64,000 bases of DNA, taken from positions 1,320,648 through 1,384,647 of the forward strand of contig NW_019091402.1 of NCBI RefSeq assembly GCF_001949145.1, read 5' to 3'. Positions 12,101-24,100 of the stretch are shown in pieces. Origin of the DNA: Acanthaster planci (lineage: Eukaryota; Echinodermata; Asteroidea; Valvatida; Acanthasteridae). Each line of letters begins with the position of its first letter. Position 1 is the first letter of the stretch. The position numbers and the translations under genes were made by a program. The notes beneath the pieces were generated by a model that saw only the letters and a program-made list of their open reading frames with translations, was not told the origin of the DNA and did no database searches.

Positions 12101-15100
12101 ATGAATTGAAGACGTTGGCATCAACGAAGAACACGACAAATATCCTGCTGGCCGTGCGGAGGGCGTACACCTGTAAAATGCTCCTCTTCAAACAGACACC
12201 TGAAAGGTACAGCCTATTAAATATGTGCGCATGTGTACAACGCTTGACAAATGGGAACGCCCTGTGAAATTGTGTATGGGCGGCAGTCAACAGGTTAATT
12301 AAATTCGCACTGACCTCATTTGCTAGATCAGAGCTACCAATCTCACTTGACCCAAAATTACGATTTCACCTTAAAAATCCTTATTTCTGAAAAAAAATCC
12401 TCTTTTACACTGTTGCGTAACTTGGAGCTTGATTCGTATGGGAACGAGCAAGTGAGCACAGTAGTCTGGGCCCCAGACTGATTTTGCTTATACATCCATA
12501 GTTTACGTACTGCACACATGTAAACTGCACAAACGAAGCAGCAATGGACAATAGAGGACCTCGTGGATGGACACTGCGTCATGCGTTTGCATGGCATTTC
12601 TGACATCACCGACGACTGATGTTACCGCACGAAATTGACTCGTGAAAAACATCAATTTTCAAGCCAAACAATAGTTAAAAATCTAAAATAACTACAATGC
12701 TTATTATTTTTCGTAAATTGTATTTTATTGAGAAAAATCGTAGTGCCATATTGTCACTGAAAGCATGCCTGCGGATAAAACATTGCATGGTTACTGATTT
12801 CAACCTACAAGTCAGAAATAGACCTTTCAAGGAATAACCTTTGGGAGTCCAGCATATTGCTCCAATTAAACATCTTTGACATGTATGGCATGACAGGTGT
12901 ATTACCTCCACAGCTGAGATGTCTTTGTAGTTGAGACACTGATCGCAGTGGTGGAATGCATTGTGGGCGCTGTACTTAGTCAGTCTGACCGACACAGTGG
13001 ATGGCTTCTTGGGTCCCTCCGAATCACTGCTACTGGCCTTACCTAGAGATAGCAGGTGCAATCAATCAATTAACAGCTCAAGTACTTGATCTTTAGCACT
13101 CAACCAACCACGCAGCAAGCTGCAATTTGGTGCCAATAAGGACGGATGAAACTGCCTAACTAATCAAACTGGTTCTATTTGATGAACGTACCAAGTTTAA
13201 TGTCCTCTGTCCATATAGGACTGTGGTTCTTGAATCCACTGTTTCTCAGGCTAAAATCAAACGGCATCTTGACCAAGGTGTCATAATCTGGCCACTTAAT
13301 GGCCGCCGCTCCCGGCACATTCTCGTCACCAGAGGGCACTTCCACTTCCTCTTCCTCATCGATGACCTCGACCTCTTGCAGTCGGATCAGCATACGTGAC
13401 AAGACACGCAGGAAATGAAAGAAGGTCCCCGTTTTGCCGACCTGTGGAGATGCAGAAACATCAGTGCAGACAAAAAAGTCCCCAGGAGTCCTCACAAGTC
13501 TATCCTCATGTCCTCAGACATCCACCACATGTCTTCACATTTGCATTACAAGTCCTCACAGTCAATCACACATGAGTCAAGTTATCTAGTGTCAGGTCAA
13601 GTTCAAACCTATTGAAATGAACTGTGATCAAAGCATTTTTTGGCCACTCGTTAATACCCGACTTGAGATTCAGACGTGATTTGATTTGCAGTTGACTTGA
13701 TTCTTGGTGACCACAAATCTCACAAAGAATTTGTATTATCAACTGATTATTTTTTGTCACTTTGGGCAGTCCATACAACAGTATCAATTTTTAATATTTG
13801 GCAGTTCATACTACAACATTTAACAATGCCGTCTCTTCTGACAATCTATACAGTTACAAATAGCCAATTTTGTCACCACTGGCAGTTCATATAAAACCGC
13901 AATGAACACTTTTGTCACCTTTGGCGGTCCATACAACAGCAATCTGCGGGGATGGTAGGTGATGTTACCCTCTCCTTTCCGCTCGTAGTCGTAGTGATGC
14001 GGTTTGGGCTCCGTCCAGTGCCGGTAGTATGCGCTCTTCACCTCTGGATCTTTGCTAGAGACCGGCCTCAGTGTAGTGGACCACACGGTGTCACTGCTGG
14101 GTACCAGTGAGGCAACAGAATGGCCATTTTGCTGTAATATGATGAAAGTGAAATAACACCATCTTGTCGTTTTTTAATAAAAATTCCGCTAAGATCCAAA
14201 CGTCAGGCATTCTAACCTTCTTGATCTGCCAACTTTTGAGTTAAATTCAAATAAAATCTGGTACACTGAGTTATCTGATTTCACATAAACGTAACAATTT
14301 GAATTCCCCAGACTAAAGACACTGTTGACACCTTGTGATTCAGGGCAACCTTTGCATAGCGACCACCATCTCTGGAATGGACTGGTTCCTTTGTGCCCTT
14401 CTTATCCATCGAAAACAGTGTATTGTTACAAGACATCTCTTATGTAACTAACCAAAGGCTTGCCCCAAATCATGAAGGGTAGTGTCATTGGTATTGCAAA
14501 TTGAAATTGTTATGGTCATGTTAATTTAAAGAAAGTGTACCAGATTTGAATCCCAAAAGGCTCATTGTCCTAAAGCTTCTCAAATTGTGTTGAATGTTGT
14601 AATGGCTGCTGCGATGTTAATTCTACTTTTTCCCTTTAAATCTGACTGGTCTGGTTCACAAAATGCATGCATGAAAAATGTCTTGCCTCTTGAAGGACTT
14701 GTGGAAGTGAAAATGAACACTCACAAAAGGTAAATAGGACAATTAAGCACTTCGAGAAATGAAGCTATGCTCAAGATACAATCTTTAATGGCCGGCTTAT
14801 GCACAAGTAATTATCAAAGACCAAGTACAACCAATTGTCTGTTTTCCTGTGGAGGAATTCTATTTCATTTCGTTCATTTTCAAATCTGTAGTGTTTAATC
14901 AATATGATACAAAATGACAGCACGAACCTTTTCGTGTTTTCCGCTGACCACCTCAAAAACCGACTGGGACACGATGACCAACGGAGGGCGCTCTAACCTA
15001 TCCTCCACAATCCTCTCGCAGCGCCCCAAACCCTCCACTTCTCTCTCCTCTTTGACCGGGCCGTTATCCCCCAGGTCGGACGCGGCGTCCGTCTCGGGCT

Positions 15101-18100
15101 GGTGGGAAGGTGGCTCGGTTACCATGGGAACCGAACTCGTCACCATGCCGATGGACTCCAGGCTGGTGGAAGGAGGGGTGGAATGGACCACCAGCTTGGC
15201 AGGGGTGAGCGGCTTGCCCGGGGTGACGGTCGGTGGAGGGGAGCTGACGTTACTGGAGTGAGGGTCAGTCGGAGCTTGTTCTTTGTCGCTGCCGTGGGAG
15301 GATGTCGAGAGACGAGCCGTGGTGTCTGCTGCTACACTCAGCTTGGGAGTGGACCGTGCGCTACTTACAGCATCTATCGGACAGAAAACAAAAGTGTGTC
15401 ATCATCCTTCAAACATTAGAATGTGCAGCCTTAACGAATACTGAAAACGCAGTTCACATGCAAATATAATGGAACTTGAAGCTAGGCACAGAGGGGAAAG
15501 GTCAAAGGGCATCACAACAACAAACAGACCACATGAGGTGGAATTTGCAGTTCACAGCAAGGTCATTTCCTAAACTCTGACCTTATCTGACGTGCTGCCG
15601 GCAAGATGTGACTGTAAAGTCATTTGTTGAACTTTACTTTGATTCAGTTAACATACTGTTTGCCTGCGATCCCGGGTCATTTGCCGAACTCTGACCGGAT
15701 TCAGATGAAAATGTCAGCCTGTGACCAAATCTCCCGGCCTGATTTAGGAAGCAAGGCTGTATGGAGATGGATGCAAGATAATCTCTGACATACTAGGCCT
15801 AGCCTTAACCCTAAGGTACTCCTCTTGTGTGGCTAGGATCTTCTATCAAAAGCATGGCCTGCCACTCAAACTAATAGCTAAAGGTATCAGCCAAGGTCAT
15901 CCCCTGAACTCTGACCTGATTTAGTTGACATGTTGTCGGCCTGTGACCCCAGGTCAATGTGTAGCCCCGGCGGGACGGGAATCTCGTACTCCATCCCACT
16001 CTCGCTCTCCCCATCGTCGTCATCTTCATTGTCGCTGTCTTCCGTCACCGTGACGATGGGGTCGATAGCATCCACTGGGACGTAACGGCAGGCCAGGCCC
16101 AGCTCTTGCTCCAGACTGGAAAGGTCGAAGACGCCGTGGTTGACCAGCCGCAGGTCGACGACCCGGAGTGACCTATGATTGGTCAACAATTGGGCAACAA
16201 ATCAGATTGAGGCAACAAAAAGGTCTCCTCGGAAACAAACAGATGGATAAGCTGTCTTTGGTCGGGGTTTGCTTTACCTACCTGGGCATCGTTTCTCCAG
16301 TAATGGTCTTGTTTGTCATGACGACGATACACGGTAATCCATCCAGATCTTCATACGTCTGTGGCTTCCAAGACGGATCTGCACCTCGCCAAGTCTGAAA
16401 TTATAACAAATACATTTCATTTTTTCTAAACATAGAACAAATGGATTTGGGCAATCTGGTTTTATTATTAGTTGATGCATGAAGGTACCCAGTTGGAGAC
16501 GATATATATCTTGTACTTTTAACACGGCTTTCTTCGATAGCTACACCCACCTGAAGTCTTTTCAAGAAGTACTCATCCACAACCAACTCCTGATCGCTGC
16601 CGCACAGCAGGATGTCCAGCCGATACTGAAAGCCCAGCTTGTCCCGGACGGTGCGCAGCTTGTCGTGCGCAAGAATGGCCAGCTGGGGACATGGGATGCG
16701 CAGCAGGATCATGTGACCTTGCCCACTGTCACTCTCCAGAGGGGCGGCGATGAGATCCTGGAACAACGTCGGAAGCAAAAGTATTTTGGGGGGGATAGTG
16801 TCTCCGTGCAAAAGTGGTGTCCAACAGTGACAAAAGAGAGATCTGACAAGACACCAGAAAATTTGTGCACATTCTGACGAAAGCGCATGGCATGCAGTGT
16901 GTCCCCCTCATTGCACGGCAGTTTATCCTGTTCTTGTTTGAAGTCCACAAACACAACCGTTCTGATTTGTTGAGAGAGTAAGACATAAATTCAAGAAACA
17001 ATTCGAAAAAATCTTGCTAGCAACCTTCCCGCATCCTGCAAAATCCTCAACTTCGCTAAAACCTGATAGCATATTTCTTATCCCAGAACTTCCAATGCCC
17101 ACCTGGCCCCACATAAATTAACACTGGCTGGGCCCTACCTTCCCCTATCCTACAAAATCCTTGAAACATTTCAGTGCATTTTGTAGGATCAAAGGTTAGA
17201 TTTTACCTGCAGAATCTTGAAGGTGATGCTGGTAGTGTCTTCCCTGATCTCAGGAATACCAGCTAGCGACATGAGAGCAGCTGAGTATTGGCGGATCAGC
17301 AGGTAGGTGCAGACCACCATGCTGTGAAGCTTGGGGTACCTGGAGAAAGACGATCGGCACCTCCATGAAAACTTTCATGGTAAACCATGACAGGGGCACA
17401 ACCGCAGCTGAACAAAGCATTTGATCTATGCTCACGAATCAATGACTCCTCAGGACAGCATTCGGGAAAGGAATAATGCAATTAACAAGCAACTGTCGGA
17501 TATCACACAATTTTAGACAGGGCAACACTTGACCATTTTTGGATCTAGGATATGGTGGGTTTAAAGAAATCATGCCATTTGGTTTTTTATTGCTGTGAAA
17601 GCCACATATCTGTGCTTATGACCATCACGCAGTGCTAAAAGAGTTAGCACAGAAATTCTCACAGGTAGGAGGTTTGCGGAGACCCCATGTGGATCATCTC
17701 TTTTGTGAGTATGTGTGGTTCTGAAAAGAACCGGTACTCTACATTTTGTACAGTGAGTGCTCTGTCCGTCGTCAGGAGTCTCCTGACGTCTCTTGACTTG
17801 TGACAGGGTGACCGGTGTTGTGTTGCCGTCAGGAGTCTCCTGACGTCTCTTGACTTGTGACAGGGTGACCGGTGTTGTGTTGCCGTCAGGAGTCTCCTGA
17901 CGTCTCTTGACTTGTGACAGGGAGACCTGTGTTGTGTTGCATTGTGTTGTGTTGCGTTATGCTGTGTTGCGTTGTGTTGCGTTGTCTTGTGTTGAATTGT
18001 GTTGTAATGCATTATGTTGTGTTGCGTTGTCTTGTGTTGCATTGTGTTGCGTTGTCTTGTGTTGCATTGTCTTGTGTTGCGTGATGTTGTCTCAGACTTG

Positions 18101-21100
18101 CAGGGACTCGTGGACCCAGATACCACACTGCCACTAGGATATTTCAGATGGTGTATCATTTCCTTTATCCTTCCCTATCAAAGAAACTGACCTAAGATAT
18201 GACAATAAGGAACAAATTTGACTGACTTTGTAGCTGGGTTCATGTACCATACCTCCGTAGGAGTGATTCCACCACAGTCTGGTAAACATTATCATACTGC
18301 AGCAGCGGTGCTTCGTTGCTCCAATACAAAGTACTACAATACTCATCAATACCAAAGTAGGTGGTATCCACTTCTGACTGGGGAGATGACTGTATGAAGA
18401 AAACAATGTGTGCAGAGAAAGATATTTCACATACATTATGAAGACACCATAACTTTGTGCACATTCAAATGAAATCTCTCCATTATGTGCATTCTGGTAT
18501 AAAGACAACTGCATAAAAACGTGATACAATATTATAACTGATTAGAACAAATGCTTGTATAGAGAGGCATGCTGTGTACATGATTAAGAACACTGCATGT
18601 TTGTGCACATTCAGATAAAAGTTGGATTGTGCATCTCAGCAGTTACTAGTGCAGTAACTGCATTAAAAAAACACAGATACAACATCACAGTGAAAAGTAA
18701 CAAATGCATAGAAAGACCTTTCTTATACTTGCACATTGAGGAGAAACACAGGGAGCTTGTACACATTCAAACGAAAATTATTAGTGTATATCAGTACCGT
18801 ACATGCACACATTAACTCTCACAATTAGGCCTAATAGCAGCATGGAGGCATTTACTATGCCTGAGTGACAGATGATGTTCAGATGGCAAATTGCACAATT
18901 CGCCCGTATGACAGCTCGTTAGATCCTCTCTACGTTTTTAGACACACTGTCACGGACCTGTTTCAGAGCTGAGGGCATGTAGATCTCATTCTGTGGAGGG
19001 ATCCGCGATTTCTTGGTCTGCAGGTTGTAGGGGAGACCCGAAACTTGGAGGGTCAGGATGTTGGGTGCGTCCAAAACATCCAGACAGTTGGTGTAGCGAT
19101 GAACAATGCCCCCCTGCTGTTGCTGACTGACCGAATACCTACCCAACACACGTGTTAAAGTTATAATAGATACGATGAATGTTTACAATGGCAGTGGTAG
19201 AAATAATGTCATGAGGTGGCAGATAGAACATTCCACCCGCCTCATAGAATGGAACATCACTGAACATCAACGTTCTGATGGAGTTTTTTTAATGCAGTTC
19301 TTTTAAGCGCTCCTTTGTTTCCTATTTGTCCTGATTTCCAGTTTTCGTTGCGCCACTTGAGGGCATTTCAGTGTCTTGTTCATTTCTATGTTATTGCTGA
19401 TTTGCATATCTACGAGCAAAAGTGTGATGTCATCCAAAACAGAAAATCACAAGTGCTCAGAAATTTGGTTACTTTGCTCTTGAAAATTTTACTTAAACTG
19501 TATACTTTACTGGTGTTTCACTTCATGACAGAGGGCAAGTGAGGAAAATTTCCTCAGACATATTTTCAGTGAACAAATTTTGAGTTCAGAATGCGAACAG
19601 AAACCCCCTACAATGAACAATGTCTTCCTGTTATGACCTCATGGCAACGGAGCCCTCATTTGTCAGGAAAAGCATTGAAAACTCCAAAAAAATTTTAAAG
19701 TCCACTTTTTTAGAACGAGTAACAAAAGAGATGTCCGATCTTTCTCGAAAATTTAAGTGGAGTAGAGAAAATAACACGTACAGAAAATGTTCCTGAAGAA
19801 GTCCCCGTCACGAATCCTTAATAACAATGCCTCTGAACAAACCTGGAGATATCTAGATGGGCCTGGTCTTGCACCAGGACAAACAGCGTGTGCGGCATGA
19901 TCTTGACCTTGCTGATAAAGTTGTCAAACTTGGTCTGGTTCTCCGTGGAGGTGTTGCACTGCATGACATACTGCTCGGCTGTCTTTCGGTTGTTGGTGGT
20001 TGTCAGTCCAAGATCAATGAGCAAATCTGGCAATGTGGGGGAAAGGAAGACTTCATCATTCCAGCGAGCCCATACTTTGTCAAAACGCTGCACTGCACTT
20101 GAATTTGGCTCAGCTTTTATGACAGTGCCAATCCTTGCTTGCAACAGTGGAAATTTTTGTTCATGTTTGCTTTGACGCTTAAGGCAAAAACTTAAAAAGC
20201 ACAGTAACGCACCATACTAGGAAGAGAAAGAGCAAAATGTGCAAAGAGAGTACTGCGCACTGTACAACATTTATAAATGGTGGAAAATCGTGCAATGCTC
20301 CCTGTATGTTAAGGATTACACAAACACGTTTACAGCAACGTTATTCTGCTAGATATATCAATGTACTGGAAAGATAGCATCTTAAAGGACTAACTTAATA
20401 TAAAGGTCCATGGGCAAAATAATTAACTACCAATAACAAGTGAGAGAATGGAGAAGCGTAGATTCCGAAATAATTTTGGAGTAATAATTCAACATAAAAC
20501 AGCGACGGTATTCGGGAAGATTGCCTGTTGCACTTACTGGATTCGATGAGCCTGGAGACGGTCTGGTGGTACAGCATTTGAGATGGCGGGACGATGAAGA
20601 GCAGATCCACCTTGATGAATCGACCCAGATCGAGAGCCATCTGATCCGAGTCGGCGATGGCGCACACCTGGGACAGGATCTTCATGGCTGTGGCAATCTG
20701 CTGGGGGTGGAGCTTAAATGGCTGGGGGGCGTATTCTGAAAAAAAAAATCACACAGGACTCTTGTCAAGCACTGGCTGAATGATTGATGACACTTGGTGT
20801 ATTTGTATGATACTGTCCAATCTCCATCAAACTCCAACAGTAGGATTTGCTAGGTTTGGGCAGGTTTGGTACCATACCCAATAAACTTCTTGTTGAATTT
20901 TGTTGGACTTGGTATTAAAGGCCCAGGGAGATGGTGTTGGATTCTGTGTGAGTTGGGACACACACACGGGTCACTGTGTGCAGTGTCTGGCTTGCTGTAC
21001 CAGTTGTTGGACTGTGCTTGATTTTGTCAGGTTTGGTACTGTTCAGTGCAAGTCATCCTATACTGCGTAGACCCATCCATACCATATCACTCAAACTCCA

Positions 21101-24100
21101 ACAGGCTCATTCTGTTGGAGTTTATCAGGTTTGGTACAGGGACCTGCATGTACAAGTACATAGAGAAGTTTACGCACCTGTTGGAGTTTGGCTCAGTATG
21201 CTCTCTAGTGCAAGGACCCGAGGGGTTAGGGTTGAAGTCCCATTTTGTTTATTGGGCCACCAGCGAGAAAACAGTTACCGACCTTTCATGGTGCTGACTT
21301 CCATCTCCAGAGCCACATTCTCCTCTGTTCTCTGGAGTAACTCTCCGTTGAACGGCACAAACACTTCTCCTTCCAAATTGCCTGAAAACGACTCCAGAAG
21401 TACGTCGATGTCGTGGCCGACTATGGCAAAAAAGAGATACATGCAATATCAGGCGACAGTTGTAAGACAGAAAACTCCAAGCAGAGTTGTTGACAATCTT
21501 AACTTTCGTCTCCATTTCAGTTCCATCCTTCAATTTCACGAATTTAGTCCTCATCAATTGCAGCTTATGCCGCTCCAATTTTTTAATGTAGGAAAAACGG
21601 ACTGTCACATATGCGACTAGGGGTGGAATATTTTCACTTGGTTCCAAAAGTGAATACTAACAAGTGATTCTGTAGTGGGACTCTGAACTGGAGAAGAAGC
21701 CGAGTTTTTAAAAAAGGCTACAATATCAATCAATCACCAGATTTAATCACTGACATGCAGGCGAATATGAGGGTAGACTGGTGACCTGCCCTCATGGAGG
21801 GAGGCAACAGCCTCCCAGCTCCTGGGATTTCATTGGTAGTTTTGTAGAGTGATGAATCATAATTTCATCCAAGTCTGATTCCCTGACTTCCGAGCTTGAC
21901 AGACGAACGCATGCATTCAGGGAAACCAACCACCCATTCAGACCCTCTAGTGCTTTAACAAAACGGTGCCCTTTAACAAAAGCACCACCCACCTGGGCTG
22001 TTCTTGCTGAAGTGATTGGTCAGCAGTTGTATCTTTCCCGTAATGATCTCATAGCTGATCTCCTTGAACATCTCTGGGGTCGATAACCTAGCTTCTAACA
22101 GCGCCCTCGCCTGGCGACAACCTGCCAACACAAAACAGTTCCATCTAAACAGCCTGGAGAATACAAATAATTTACATCAAAAGCAAAAAACAAGATGAGA
22201 TAAATGTTTTCACAGACTCTAAAATGACTGCACTGGCTTTGAAATCAGAACAAAATTAGGTTCGGCAGTGCACAGAGATATAAAGAGAAAACTGATTCAA
22301 TGTCTTATGCGCTTGATACTCGGACTTCTGTCAAATGCGATGACGCCTTACCGACAACAATGATGCAGAATTCCGTGCCTCTCTGCCTGGAAACGTGGAT
22401 GATGACGTAGTAGAGTGAGCGCTGTTCGTTGGGTCCCATGGCAACCTGCATCTTGAGGGTTTCCGAGATGCCTTCTGCTATGGAGCTCTGTCGGTGAAAA
22501 GTCAACGAAAAAAAGTCAGTCTCTTTTAGTCCCACTCTAAAATCTGTTGCGCCAACTTTGATCACACTAGCTTGAGATATTTCCTACGACCTCGAGCTGA
22601 AAAATGTCATAGGAATTAATTTTACGGCTGATCAGTTTTGCTCACAGCAGCAAAGTCAAATTATTAAGGACACAACTACAACATGGCCGAGCCGAAGGGA
22701 TATAAAGTGTCCTCAGGTAGTCGCCGAATGACCCATGTCTGACCACAGAGAACAGCCAGAGATCACAAATGCTGATTTTTATTGAGGCAGGAAAAACCAG
22801 AGAACCCGGATAAAACACTTGGGGCATGAGAGGGAGCCTACCATCATGGCTTCACATATATGAGCTCTACTGGGAATCCAACCCAGGATTACAGTGGTGA
22901 GAGGCGAGTGCTGTACCCACAAGTCACCATATCACCAAATTTCCAAACCTCACTGGGCTGCAGTCGAAGAAACAAGATGTCACTACAGTCATAAATATCC
23001 TACAAATCTAATACAAATTTCTCACAAGTGTCAGCTAGGTGGTCAATTTCATTGTGAAAAAATAGCCGTGGTATCTTGTAGTTTTTAGTTGTTTGGGTTG
23101 GTTTGTTGTGTAGTAATGCTGTTTAAGAGTGGTTAGACTTACCTGAGCTATGACAATTTTCACCCTGCCTTGGGATGTTGCCACTGCAAGCTTGGCAAGC
23201 AGGGGAAGCTGGGCGGGGGCAACCGTGGTGAATTGTGGGATATTATGCTGACCCCCTAGGTCCTTGATGATTGTGTCCTGGCGTGCTTTCAGGAGGGCAA
23301 AGTCTAGTTCCTCTCTGCTTGGTATGCGATCACCTAAAAAGGAAATCACACTCAACTGATTTTGCATTCAATATTCATTAAAATGGACTCAACCCTCCAA
23401 CAGCTATGTAGTACTCATATGCCTACTCACATTTGAGAACATTTTGTACTCATACTCACTGAAATTTACTCAATTGCGGACACAGTGTTGTAGTACCCAT
23501 GACTGCACTGAAGTGCTATTTTGCAACTCGTATTTGTTGAAATGTACACACATGACTCAAACATTAATCGGCTTTTAACGGTTTGAGGAGTTGAAGACAA
23601 AAGCTTACCGAGCTGAACAAAGTACTGGATCATGACCAGCGCCATGGTCTCAAAGTTGATGCTCTGCATGCCCAGCAGGCCCAGGCTCTCGGCCATGTGG
23701 GCCAGGACCGGCTGGGTGGGTTTGAGGCTCTCCCGGAACAGGGGGCTGACCACCAAATCGCACACGCTGCCGTGGAAGATGGGCACGCTGCCCGCGCAGT
23801 CCAGGAGGACTACTTTGGAGCAGCAGGCCTCGGCCAGACCCGGCGGCACGAAGGAGGTGTCTTGTAGCCCGCTGGTAAGTGGCGGGGGCACAAAGTTGGG
23901 TGGGTGGAGCGGGGGCGGGGCGAGGGTAGGCCGTTTTGGGGGGTGCGTCGGTGAACCATCTATAAAGATTCAAGACAGTAAACGCTTACAAAATCTTTTT
24001 TTAAATAATTGTTCATATGCTACTACAACAATGATTACTTGAGCTGAGAAATTTTAACTGATGCACTTACTGCCTCGTAAGCGTTCCTCATCCAAGCTGT

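Larger units (their letters stand above)
12906..16172 (-). other. GREB1: GREB1 exons 20-24: acidic/Ser-rich region and P-loop segment
   Basis: Exons: 15916-16172, 14928-15373, 13919-14131, 13192-13441, 12906-13042 (residues 1174-1608). Exon 20 begins [15 protein letters not shown] and [13 protein letters not shown], then an acidic run ([15 protein letters not shown]). Exon 21 is Ser/Thr/Pro-rich and ends with [15 protein letters not shown]. Exons 22-23 encode [26 protein letters not shown] and [19 protein letters not shown]; the intron cuts the Walker-A-like motif in two. An acidic stretch DEEEEVEV follows. Exon 24 has [16 protein letters not shown], with cysteines at about residues 1595 and 1598, as in human YHHCEQC. 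The ends of exons 20 and 22 lie inside tandem repeats (separate entries). Confidence 0.9.
16282..22487 (-). other. GREB1: GREB1 exons 10-19: central part
   Basis: Exons: 22352-22487, 21993-22121, 21283-21420, 20538-20735, 19843-20026, 18958-19138, 18253-18389, 17207-17339, 16551-16757, 16282-16394 (residues 656-1174). Blocks shared with human GREB1 include [129 protein letters not shown] and [12 protein letters not shown]. The exon 12 donor is chosen at 21282 (GTCGGT) rather than the nearby GTAACT because only the former keeps frame. The weak exon 15 donor is also the one that keeps frame. Confidence 0.9.

Noticed and set aside
17659-18159. 166-codon minus-strand frame with repeated [15 protein letters not shown]
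   Set aside because: Made by the 57-bp minisatellite and the TTGTG tract, both in a GREB1 intron.
20976-21620. 214-codon plus-strand frame
   Set aside because: It runs antisense through GREB1 exon 12, and the rest is intronic with repeated AGGTTTGGTAC words; no homology pattern.
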